Assembly: GCA_027080505.1 (NCBI GenBank)
Contig: JALWRX010000123.1
Coordinates: 40,705-104,704 of the forward strand
DNA: 64,000 nucleotides
Reading direction: 5' to 3'
DNA from: Ghiorsea sp.
Lineage (GTDB): Bacteria; Pseudomonadota; Zetaproteobacteria; Mariprofundales; Mariprofundaceae
Part shown: positions 17,831 through 26,635 of the stretch, piece by piece
Layout of the letters: every line of letters starts with the position of its first letter
Position numbering within the stretch: the first letter of the stretch is position 1
The notes under the pieces: generated by a model
What the model saw: the letters and a program-made list of their open reading frames with translations, nothing else
Database searches by the model: none
What the model was told of the DNA's origin: nothing
Position numbers and translations under genes: made by a program

Positions 17831-18496
17831 TTAAATTCTTACTTCTGTAACATTGGCAATGCTAGTTGGTGTACCATTTACAATGAGCTGTATGCCTGAA
17901 GGGGTCATACGAACGGCATCAACCACACCTGAACGTTGAATGGATGCAGTTACTTGTTGCCCTGCAGCGTCAAAGGCAGCAATATCAATTTGATAGTCGC
18001 CCACTGCGACAGGGTTGCCGAAATCATCTTTACCATCCCAGTTAAGTTGCTGACTACCCGCTGGCAATGAAGATAAAGACATATTGCGTACAGGTGTGCC
18101 TAAGCTATCGCTGATGGTGATATACACATTGCTCGCATTATTATCCAAGCTGGCACTAAAGGGTTGAGTGCTACCCGTATATTGAATATTACTTTCATTG
18201 ATCATTACGGTATGTCCCAAATATCCTGCAGATGCAGTGTCTAGGTTACCATTGCTACCACCTTGGCTTGCTGTAAGCTGGGCAAGGTATTCATTGGTGT
18301 ATGTTTGTTGTTCAACCATATTAAACTGCGCTAGCTGAGAGGACATTTGCGTAGAATCAGCAGGGTTTAAGGGGTCTTGGTTTTCCATTTGTGCAACAAG
18401 CATTTTCAGGAATACATCTTTAGTACCTAAGTTTTGCTGGCTGCTGGGTGCAGGAGCTGGTTGCGCACCATAATTATTTGAGACGGTTAATGGCAT
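17831..18496 (-). CDS. flgD: Flagellar hook assembly protein FlgD
   Basis: FLKMLVAQMENQDPLNPADSTQMSSQLAQFNMVEQ; FLN/FnIII-like DSLGTPVRNMSL...LNWDGKDDFGNPVAVGDY. Confidence 0.93.
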   Translation of the reverse strand: MPLTVSNNYGAQPAPAPSSQQNLGTKDVFLKMLVAQMENQDPLNPADSTQMSSQLAQFNMVEQQTYTNEYLAQLTASQGGSNGNLDTASAGYLGHTVMINESNIQYTGSTQPFSASLDNNASNVYITISDSLGTPVRNMSLSSLPAGSQQLNWDGKDDFGNPVAVGDYQIDIAAFDAAGQQVTASIQRSGVVDAVRMTPSGIQLIVNGTPTSIANVTEVRI

Positions 18497-18506
18497 TGTT
18501 CTTCTC

Positions 18507-20174
18507 CTATACTAAGATACTAAGGTGACCTTGGGTTGCGAGGTTCACGCCTATTCGTGTATTTTGTTCGTCATTTGAATGGGTAAGTGTTGTAGCATCT
18601 AAGCTGTTACCTGCTGTGGCACTGTTAGATGCTTGCTGGTTACCACCTTGTTGTTGCCCGCTTTGCTGGTTCATTTGCATGGAACAGCCGCCTAAATCTA
18701 AACCTTGTTGTGCCATGGCTAACCTTAGTTGTGGCATTTGCTGTTCAAGGGCTTGTTTTGAGGCGGCTTGATCAACAGTAAACATGACTTGTATGTGTTT
18801 GGCTTGATCCATTTGTATGGAAACTTGTACTTTACCTAAGTTAGCAGGCTCTAGTTGTAGCTCTAAGGTTGTATTGCCCGTTTTGGCGGACTTTACAATT
18901 TCCAGCATAGTATCTGCGGGGGTAAATGAACGTTGTGACTTATATGCCAATTGAGCTTGGAAATCTAAACCTTTGGCATTTTTATTATCCATTCTTGCGG
19001 AGTCTAATAAAGACATATCGGCATCACGTTGGTTGGAGTTCAAATCCTGTTGTGATGATGTGTTGTTATCAATTGTTGCTATGTTGACAGCACTCGGGCT
19101 GTTCGTTGCGGCAACAGTATTTGCGTTAGTCGCCTGTACTTGTTGGGCTTGGTTGCCAGTACGTTGTTGAATGGCTGCGATGGCAGCTTGACTTGTTTTG
19201 ATACCATCAGTGGTTTGTTCTATGGCATTGTTTACTTGATTACTTTGTTGTGCAGTGATGTGTTGTTCAATTTGTTTGCTTTGCTGAATGGTTAACGGCT
19301 GTTCACCAAGTTTGTTTTGTTTTATATTTTGTGTGCTAGCAGTTAAGTACTCTGGATTTTGCCGCTTCATTTTTTGAGAAGCCTGTTGTTTGTTGCTTGA
19401 AGCTTCAGTTAAAAGCTCTGGTGAAATATTTGAAGTTGTAGCTTGTGATGTTGCACGGTTGACTTGTTTTGCTTGTTGTTCATCGACAGCGCTACCATTT
19501 TTATTGGTATTGATAATCAGTGGCGTAACTTGTACCTCTTGCAAGGATGCAATGGCATCGTTGGCATCAACTTCACTGGTGTTTACAGGAGTATCTAGAG
19601 TTAATGTTGCAGTTATTTTTTTATCAGTAACAAGTGTTTTACCAGCTTGTGTTTCACCAGTTTGAAGCAAGCGATGTTGTTTTTTAGCTTGGTCTAAGAT
19701 GTGTTGTACATTCTTATCGACAGTTTGTGTTTCCTTTGTTTGTACCAAGTTATATTGTGTTTTTTTATTTGTTGTTTGTGTATTGTTGTTTTTCTCTAAA
19801 GTGTGTTTTAAATCCTTATTGGTTGTACTTTTTTTGCCCATGCTGCCTGTATTTTCGGCTTGTTGTAAAATACGCTTGATTTTTTTGTCGATATTTTCTG
19901 TATTGCTGGTTTGGCTTAGGATATGTTGTAAGTTTCTATTTCCTTGTTGATTACTTAAAGGCTGGGTTTTGCCTTCTGCTGTAGGTAAGACTGTATTTTT
20001 ATGGTTAGCTTGTTGCACAGTTTGTTGAATAGAATTCTGGGAAGTACCTTTTTGTAACATAGCCAATAAAGTTGAGAATAAGCTTTTGTTTGCTTTAGAG
20101 CTTTGATGTTTACCTTGGCTGATGCTGTTTGTGCCAGTGCTAGCTTCTGTGGATATGTTATTGGTATGTATCAT
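18507..20174 (-). CDS. fliK: Flagellar hook-length control protein FliK
   Basis: Gln/Thr-rich N-terminal region; C-terminal Flg_hook domain LELQLEPANLGKVQVSIQMD...QQMPQLRLAMAQQGLDLGG; next to flgD/flgE. Confidence 0.88.
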   Translation of the reverse strand: MIHTNNISTEASTGTNSISQGKHQSSKANKSLFSTLLAMLQKGTSQNSIQQTVQQANHKNTVLPTAEGKTQPLSNQQGNRNLQHILSQTSNTENIDKKIKRILQQAENTGSMGKKSTTNKDLKHTLEKNNNTQTTNKKTQYNLVQTKETQTVDKNVQHILDQAKKQHRLLQTGETQAGKTLVTDKKITATLTLDTPVNTSEVDANDAIASLQEVQVTPLIINTNKNGSAVDEQQAKQVNRATSQATTSNISPELLTEASSNKQQASQKMKRQNPEYLTASTQNIKQNKLGEQPLTIQQSKQIEQHITAQQSNQVNNAIEQTTDGIKTSQAAIAAIQQRTGNQAQQVQATNANTVAATNSPSAVNIATIDNNTSSQQDLNSNQRDADMSLLDSARMDNKNAKGLDFQAQLAYKSQRSFTPADTMLEIVKSAKTGNTTLELQLEPANLGKVQVSIQMDQAKHIQVMFTVDQAASKQALEQQMPQLRLAMAQQGLDLGGCSMQMNQQSGQQQGGNQQASNSATAGNSLDATTLTHSNDEQNTRIGVNLATQGHLSILV

Positions 20175-20185
20175 ACCATGGTTAA

Positions 20186-20201
20186 AGCAGAAGGGATGCC
20201 A
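20186..20201 (-). promoter_or_regulatory. Candidate sigma-54 promoter for fliK-flgD-flgE
   Basis: Minus strand TGGCATCCCTTCTGCT; correct GG-N10-GC spacing, one mismatch to TTGCW. It lies very close to the annotated fliK ATG. Confidence 0.4.
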
Positions 20202-20239
20202 TCATAGCACCCCTTTGTTTTCAATGATTTAGGTGTTGT

Positions 20240-23110
20240 TCACTTATTTGAAGTGGAACTTTTTTCCGTGTTGGCGGTAATGTTTTCCCCAATCACAATC
20301 AGTTCGGCAATATCATCCCTGTTGTACTCCCAAGAGCGCTTAGAAATAGGGTTGCCAAAAGGGTTGATGATAATTTGATGTTGGCGTAGGCAGTGAAAAT
20401 CACCTTCCCTTGGGAACATTTTACGAATCATGTTTTGCATGGGGTCATCCCAAGAAAAAGCATGGTTAAGACGGTAGCCAATCCATATAAAACCTTGTTC
20501 CAATAAGGAGGCATAAAGTGCTTCGGGTTCGTCAGGTAATGTTTGATGAACATCCATAGTGTAGAGCTCTAGCGCATCATTGCTGCCGTCTTCAGACATG
20601 AGATCATGAATAACATGGCGTAATACCCGTTTCATTTGGTACACATCATTGTTTTCTGCAGTGTACATATGGAAGCTAGTGTGGGCGACATAAGCACCAT
20701 AAAATTCATCAGGAACCACAATGTGTACTTCGGTAGGCAAGGTGAACCTGTCCAATTCTTCTTGAAGAAGCCTGGCTTGGTTGCGGTCTGATAATATAGG
20801 GTAAATTTTAGGCTGTGATTGTTCTGTATGAATCATGCTAATGATATGGGATAACATGGTTGAAATCACGGTGTATGGCTCTTGCTCAGATGCTTGGGGT
20901 TGGGACAAAATAATATGTGTAAATGTTTTCACATAATCGCGTAATACTTCCATGTTTGAGAAATCCCAAGTTTGTACTGAAACAGAAATTTTATCGCCTC
21001 CTTTTTGTTCACTCAAACGCCGTTTAAGGTAAACCTTTTCATCCATAAGTTTTTCTTCAGGTAAGTTGTCCAGTAAAACAACTTCGATATGTTGGTAATC
21101 AGGCATTAAACGTTTGAGTAATAAAGGTAAGCTATCTACCCAGCCTGTAATAAGTAAGCGTAGCTCTGTTGCTGGGCGATTTAAACTAAGATGGAAGGTT
21201 TCTGTGGGTTTATGAGGAGAAGTTTCAGGGTGATGTAAAACATAATGCAACTCACCATGCAAAGCATTTTCATTGATGGCAATACCAACAACAGCCTTAA
21301 TCATAGTCTTTTCAGCAGCTGGTAGTTGATAAAGGGGTTGGATTTGCCAGTTATCATCAATGATTGCCAATAAAATAACCCCACGTTTTAGTAAGTCTTT
21401 GGCTGCTTGAATGATATTGGAACTGTGTTGTCCATCTGGGGTAAAAAGTAGCGTTTGCCCATGTTTATGCCTGATTTCGGCAGACCATTCGCAAACTTGC
21501 ATAGCCGATTCTTCTGTTCTTTCAGGAATCATTAACCGGCTAACAACTTGGTCAAAATCACTGTACTGTAGGATGTTTTTAAAAGCGTTGGCACGAAAGT
21601 CTGCGGCAGATAAAATGACAGTTGGTTTGTTGTATTGCCCTTGATTATCCCAGCCGACTTGTAGCATATATTCATGTTCAGGTACCCTAGATTCACTCAT
21701 GCTTGGTATAGCAATGCTTAAATAAATATCAGGGTGCATCTTACGAATAGCTAATAAAGAAAAGAAACTTTCAGATAAGGTTTCAGCGTTACTTTTGTCA
21801 TCAGGTATTAAGACCAAAGCTTGGCGAGCAGCAGGTAGGTTGACACGATTTAAATCTTCAATTTGTTTGCTGTTTCCTGTGCGGTAGCTAACCCATTTCT
21901 CTTCAAGTAGGGTGCTGCTTATTTCGTCATTTTCTTGTAATAAAACTAACTTGAGTTTAGAGAAAGAACGTTCGGATGCTAACCTTAAATGTGCAATAAT
22001 ATAGGGCGCAACATCACTCCAACCAATCATGACCATGTGTCGGGTGACGGCGAGACGTTCATTGCGTAGTTTTGTCATCAAGTCGGAAACAATGCTGGCA
22101 CCAATACCAATAAAGAAAGCGAAGATAAATACACCAATAACAACGGCTACAATAGAGAAGATAGCAATGGATGCATTGTTAGGGTAAGCCACTGAGTTTC
22201 CTGGGTCGGTAAACAGGCGAAAAGCGAACCAAATACGAGCAATCATGCTATCATCTTGAGGGGTTACGCTTCCATCTTGGGTAAAGTCAAAACCAGGTAG
22301 CAAGAACTTACCAAAAATACCTCCAGCAATAGAAATAACGGCAAGGACTAAGACAATCAGATTGATTTCTTGCATAAATTGCCCTTCGCGCATCACATCT
22401 TTTAAGTTGCGAATAATGACTAGCCACGGGCGTAAAAGGCGGACAAGCCGCATCATTCTTAAAGCTCCACCGTAGGGGATAATGGCAAAGGCTGGTATCA
22501 TCACAATGGTTGCAACCATGTCTAGCCACCAAAAAAACCATTCCAGTATTCTTTCTTTGCGTGTCTCAAAGTTCATGTTTCTCATGATAAGGTAGCGCAG
22601 CGATAATTCGACAGAGAAGAAGATAATAATCACCCACATAAGGGTATGAGTGGCAAAGAAAGAAATCATGATGATGAGAGAGGTAAACATACCGTAAGTT
22701 GGTGAATACATGGCACTTTCCAGGTCAAAATAACGGAAAACTCGTAAGGTTCGCATTAAATATACAGCGCGTAAAACACGCACTAAGGCAGCATCTTCTG
22801 CTTGGAAAGGAATATCAAAAATGGTAATTAACAAAGAAGCTACACCAATAATATCCAAGACAAGAAATAAGCCGTCAATTTTTCGATTCAGTGATGTACG
22901 ATAAGGGTTAGTTCGTGTTTTATGTAGCATAATGGAAATACGCGCACCAATTTCCACAACAAAAATCGTAAATAAAATAGCTGCCAACCAAGGCTCATGG
23001 GTAAAAGATAAAGCAACCAAAGCTATCATGAGGAAACCAAATCTTGGGTGCATTAAAATCCATTCAATATGGTAGTATAAAAGGTTTTTATCTAAAGTCC
23101 TGCTTTTCAT
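20240..23110 (-). CDS. CASTOR/POLLUX-like ion channel with RCK/TrkA-N-like cytoplasmic domains and duplicated voltage-sensor-like TM modules
   Basis: IWFAFRLFTDPGNSV pore-like segment, GIGASIVSDLMTKLRNERLAVTRHMVMIGWSDVAPYIIAHL, INPFGNPISKRSWEYNRDDIAELIVIGE; two S4-like Arg segments. Start at 23110 (MKSRTLDK) preferred over 23221. Confidence 0.75.
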   Translation of the reverse strand: MKSRTLDKNLLYYHIEWILMHPRFGFLMIALVALSFTHEPWLAAILFTIFVVEIGARISIMLHKTRTNPYRTSLNRKIDGLFLVLDIIGVASLLITIFDIPFQAEDAALVRVLRAVYLMRTLRVFRYFDLESAMYSPTYGMFTSLIIMISFFATHTLMWVIIIFFSVELSLRYLIMRNMNFETRKERILEWFFWWLDMVATIVMIPAFAIIPYGGALRMMRLVRLLRPWLVIIRNLKDVMREGQFMQEINLIVLVLAVISIAGGIFGKFLLPGFDFTQDGSVTPQDDSMIARIWFAFRLFTDPGNSVAYPNNASIAIFSIVAVVIGVFIFAFFIGIGASIVSDLMTKLRNERLAVTRHMVMIGWSDVAPYIIAHLRLASERSFSKLKLVLLQENDEISSTLLEEKWVSYRTGNSKQIEDLNRVNLPAARQALVLIPDDKSNAETLSESFFSLLAIRKMHPDIYLSIAIPSMSESRVPEHEYMLQVGWDNQGQYNKPTVILSAADFRANAFKNILQYSDFDQVVSRLMIPERTEESAMQVCEWSAEIRHKHGQTLLFTPDGQHSSNIIQAAKDLLKRGVILLAIIDDNWQIQPLYQLPAAEKTMIKAVVGIAINENALHGELHYVLHHPETSPHKPTETFHLSLNRPATELRLLITGWVDSLPLLLKRLMPDYQHIEVVLLDNLPEEKLMDEKVYLKRRLSEQKGGDKISVSVQTWDFSNMEVLRDYVKTFTHIILSQPQASEQEPYTVISTMLSHIISMIHTEQSQPKIYPILSDRNQARLLQEELDRFTLPTEVHIVVPDEFYGAYVAHTSFHMYTAENNDVYQMKRVLRHVIHDLMSEDGSNDALELYTMDVHQTLPDEPEALYASLLEQGFIWIGYRLNHAFSWDDPMQNMIRKMFPREGDFHCLRQHQIIINPFGNPISKRSWEYNRDDIAELIVIGENITANTEKSSTSNK

Positions 23111-23226
23111 AACTATGGTTCCTATGAGTAGTTTATGGTGTTTTTTTAGTGAAAAAGCAATAGTGATGCCACTTTTAGATAGGCATAAGCCTTGCATTAT
23201 GTTGATGGCAGGCTTATACATAGCTT

Positions 23227-23658
23227 ATGATACGTATATTCTTCTTCTTATTTGTACTATTACCACTTTTAGAGCTTTATGTGCTCATTGAAGTAGGCAG
23301 TGGTATTGGTGGCTTGACCACGATTGCCCTTTGTGTGTTAACTGCTGTTATTGGTGGGGTATTGATTCGTATTCAGGGTATTCAAACTTTACTAAAAGCA
23401 CGACAAAGCATACGTCAGCATGAACTTGCTGAGCAAGGCATGCATGGCGTGATGTTGGTAATTGCTGGCGTGATGCTTTTTATTCCCGGTTTTATCAGCG
23501 ATACATTGGGTTTCTTACTTTTGGTGCCAGCCATTCGGCGTTGGCTGATATGGAAAACATATAAACCTTTTCCTCACAGTATGGATATTTCGGGTAAGCA
23601 GCATCAACGTTATCCGAATGTTGAAGTGATTGATGTAGAAATCATCAAAAAAGATTAA
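23227..23658 (+). CDS. fxsA: FxsA family membrane protein
   Basis: FLFVLLPLLELYVLIEVGSGIGGLTTIALCVLTAVIGGVLIRIQG; LFIPGFISDTLGFLLLVPAIRRW. Confidence 0.92.
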   Translation: MIRIFFFLFVLLPLLELYVLIEVGSGIGGLTTIALCVLTAVIGGVLIRIQGIQTLLKARQSIRQHELAEQGMHGVMLVIAGVMLFIPGFISDTLGFLLLVPAIRRWLIWKTYKPFPHSMDISGKQHQRYPNVEVIDVEIIKKD

Positions 23659-23739
23659 CTTGGTTATATGAGTTGAAGCCTTTGTTCCACCTAAGCTATT
23701 AGTAAGTTATGAGTTTAGGCAGTATTTCGGTGTTGAAAA

Positions 23740-23816
23740 TGGTGCACCCTAGTGGATTCGAACCACTGGCCCCGAGCTTCGGAGGCTCGTGCTCTATCCA
23801 GCTGAGCTAAGGGTGC
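23740..23816 (-). tRNA. tRNA-Arg(CCG)
   Basis: Cloverleaf GCACCCTTAGCTCAGCTGGATAGAGCACGAGCCTCCGAAGCTCGGGGCCAGTGGTTCGAATCCACTAGGGTGCACCA; anticodon loop CTCCGAA; CCA encoded. Confidence 0.95.
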
Positions 23817-23939
23817 ATGTTTTGTGACCATGCGCAATATAGTGTAGGGCTTTGATAATGCAAATGAACACATAAGTATCTTTTAAGTTGCGCCATATGC
23901 TATAGAAGGTCTATATTGCGCTCATGGTTAGGTTTTCTT

Positions 23940-24746
23940 ATGATTAAAACACAAGCTTTAGTGAGATCTTTTGATGGTGTTAAAGCTTTGGATGATGTTG
24001 ATTTGCACATCGAAAAGAAGAAAGTAACAGTGATTATGGGTGGTTCAGGCTCGGGTAAAACCACATTGTTACGACTTTTGGCGGGTTTAGATAAGCCTAC
24101 AGCAGGTTCAATTATGTTTGCGGGTGAAGATTTGGCAAAAGTGAGCAGGAAACGCTTGTATGAATTGCGTATGCGTGTGGGTATGGTATTTCAATACTCT
24201 GCATTGTTAAACTCTTTGGATGTGTATGAAAACGTAGCATTCCCCTTACATGAACATACTGATTTAGATGAAAGCGTGATTCAGACCATGGTGACCATGA
24301 AACTAGAACAAGTCGGGCTGCGTGGTTTTGAACGTATGATGCCTTCACAGCTTTCTGGCGGTATGGCAAAACGTGTGGCATTTGCACGAGCGTTGGTGAT
24401 GGATCCTCAGGTTGTCTTTTTTGATGAACCTACATCAGGTTTGGATCCGATTTCTGCAGGTGTAGTAAGTTCCTTGATTCACGAAACAACAGCCAAAACA
24501 CGTATGACATCTGTGGTAGTTACTCATGATGTGCAAGCTGGGTTAGATATTGCTGATCATGTGATTTTGTTATGGCAAGGTAAGGTGATTGCAGAAGGTA
24601 ATCCAGAAAGTATCAAGCAGAGCGAAGACCCAAGAGTTCAACAGTTTATTAAAGGTGAACCCAATGGTCCGATTCCTTTTTCACGTAGCCAAACAGCCTA
24701 TATTGATGACCTGTTGCATAAACCAGGTTGTGTGAGGATGTCATAA
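23940..24746 (+). CDS. mlaF: Phospholipid transport ABC ATPase MlaF
   Basis: GGSGSGKTTLLRLLAGL, PSQLSGGMAKRVAFARALVMDPQVVFFDEPTSGLDPISAGV; followed by mlaEDC. Confidence 0.92.
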   Translation: MIKTQALVRSFDGVKALDDVDLHIEKKKVTVIMGGSGSGKTTLLRLLAGLDKPTAGSIMFAGEDLAKVSRKRLYELRMRVGMVFQYSALLNSLDVYENVAFPLHEHTDLDESVIQTMVTMKLEQVGLRGFERMMPSQLSGGMAKRVAFARALVMDPQVVFFDEPTSGLDPISAGVVSSLIHETTAKTRMTSVVVTHDVQAGLDIADHVILLWQGKVIAEGNPESIKQSEDPRVQQFIKGEPNGPIPFSRSQTAYIDDLLHKPGCVRMS

Positions 24747-25525
24747 TGCAAGCAATGATGAATATGGTGGGTCAAGTTGGTCGCAATACATTGCAAGCTA
24801 TTGCCAAGCTTGGTGATGCTACAATATTTGGTATCACAACATTGCGTTTGTTTTTTGCACGACCTTGGCAGGGTAAACATTTTGTCATGCAGATGTATGC
24901 TGTGGGCGTGGGCTCATTGATTATTATTGTAATTACGGGTGCATTTACAGGCATGGTGTTGGCACTTCAAGGTTATCATATGCTAGTCAAGGTGGGAACA
25001 GAAGCATTGCTAGGCCCTTGGGTGGCACTATCTTTGATTCGGGAGCTAGGCCCTGTGTTGGCTGCATTAATGTTTGTAGGCAGAGCAGGCTCAAGTATTA
25101 CGGCTGAGATTGGTATTATGCGGGTGACAGAACAAATGGATGCATTAGAAATGATGGCAGTGAACCCGCAATCAAGAGTTATGCTGACGCGCATTATTGC
25201 TTGCGCTATATCACTTCCTTTATTAGTGGCTATTTTTGATGCAGTGGGCTTGTTTGCAGGTTATGTGATTGGGGTGGATATGCTGGGTGTGAACGGTGGT
25301 GTGTATATTGGTGAGACCATCGATAAGGTTGCCCTGAATGATATCCAAGCGGGTTTTACTAAGTCGGTTTATTTTGGTTTATTGGTTGGGATTATTTGTA
25401 CATATATGGGGCAACGCGCTACAGCGACCACTGAAGGTGTGGCAAAAGCAACCACACAAGCTGTGATGTTGTGTTCTGTAATGGTGTTGATTCTCGATTA
25501 TATTATTACATCGTTTTATCTTTAG
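24746..25525 (+). CDS. mlaE: Phospholipid transport permease MlaE
   Basis: RELGPVLAALMFVGRAGSSITAEIGIMRVTEQMDALEMMAVNP. Confidence 0.93.
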   Translation: MQAMMNMVGQVGRNTLQAIAKLGDATIFGITTLRLFFARPWQGKHFVMQMYAVGVGSLIIIVITGAFTGMVLALQGYHMLVKVGTEALLGPWVALSLIRELGPVLAALMFVGRAGSSITAEIGIMRVTEQMDALEMMAVNPQSRVMLTRIIACAISLPLLVAIFDAVGLFAGYVIGVDMLGVNGGVYIGETIDKVALNDIQAGFTKSVYFGLLVGIICTYMGQRATATTEGVAKATTQAVMLCSVMVLILDYIITSFYL

Positions 25526-25537
25526 GAGTTATAGGGT

Positions 25538-25990
25538 ATGAGTGGATACAAAAAAATTGAAATGGTTGTTGGTGTTTTTGTACTTGTCGGTGTGATAAGT
25601 ATAGCTTGGCTTGCCATGGAACTGGGTGGTGTTGGCGGCTTAAGTAGCAATGGTTATAAACTTGTTGCTGTATTTGATGATGCCGGAGGCGTACGAAAAG
25701 GTAGCGATGTAATGCTTGCGGGTGTACCTATTGGGCAAGTGGTTTCAGTAACACTGAAAGATAATGAGGAAGCAGAAATGGTATTGAACATTAAAGATGG
25801 TGTATTGATTGCTTCTGATGCTACGGTTTCAATTCGTACTAAAGGCTTGATTGGTGAGAAATTTGTACGTGTCAATCAAGGCTCAGAAGAAGACTACTTG
25901 GCAGAAGGTGATGAGTTTGAAGACACAGAATCAGCCATTAATATTGAAGATTTAATTAGTAAATATATTTTTAGTGGAGATGCAAAATGA
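25538..25990 (+). CDS. mlaD: MlaD, MCE-domain lipid-binding protein
   Basis: KLVAVFDDAGGVRKGSDVMLAGVPIGQVVSVTL MCE motif, N-terminal TM. Confidence 0.93.
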   Translation: MSGYKKIEMVVGVFVLVGVISIAWLAMELGGVGGLSSNGYKLVAVFDDAGGVRKGSDVMLAGVPIGQVVSVTLKDNEEAEMVLNIKDGVLIASDATVSIRTKGLIGEKFVRVNQGSEEDYLAEGDEFEDTESAINIEDLISKYIFSGDAK

Positions 25991-26598
25991 GAATATCCAT
26001 GAAAAGGATGATGTTGGTATTGGTGATGGCTTGTTACATGCCTACTTTGGGTTTAGCCAATGAAGATGACCCTAAAGCTGTTGTTGCATCAACGGTTCAG
26101 TCGATTATTGATGTGCTAGAGGCACGTACAGATAAAGATAAGATTACTGATGAAGACAGGGAAAGTATTCGTAAGGTAGTAGCAGGTAAATTTGACTATC
26201 GTGAAATGTCGAGGCGTAGTGTAGGTAAACCTTGGAAAAAGATGACACCTGAAAAACAAGCTGAGTTTACAGAATTGTTTCGCCAAGTGTTAGAGTATTC
26301 CTATGGTAATCAGTTGGCAGGTTACCACGGACAAAAGGTCGTTTTTGAAGATGCTGAGTTCAAAAAAGATAAAGCTCGGGTGAAAGGTGCTGTGATTGAT
26401 GATACTAAAACTATACCTATGGAGTATCGTTTGCACCAGACACCTACAGGCTGGCAAGTCTATGATATTAAAGTCGAAGGTGTGAGTATGATTACCACGT
26501 TTCGTAAAGATTTTAAGTCGATTATCAAAAAGAAAAAAATTGATGGGTTGATGGCAACACTACAGCAGAAAATTGATAAACTTAAAGCCAAGGGTTAG
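25987..26598 (+). CDS. mlaC: MlaC, periplasmic phospholipid-binding protein
   Basis: KFDYREMSRRSVGKPWKKMTPEKQAEFTELFRQVLEYSYGNQLAGY; signal peptide. Confidence 0.92.
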   Translation: MRISMKRMMLVLVMACYMPTLGLANEDDPKAVVASTVQSIIDVLEARTDKDKITDEDRESIRKVVAGKFDYREMSRRSVGKPWKKMTPEKQAEFTELFRQVLEYSYGNQLAGYHGQKVVFEDAEFKKDKARVKGAVIDDTKTIPMEYRLHQTPTGWQVYDIKVEGVSMITTFRKDFKSIIKKKKIDGLMATLQQKIDKLKAKG

Positions 26599-26635
26599 GT
26601 CATACGCTTTTTTTATCAGGTTTTTTTGAATCAAA

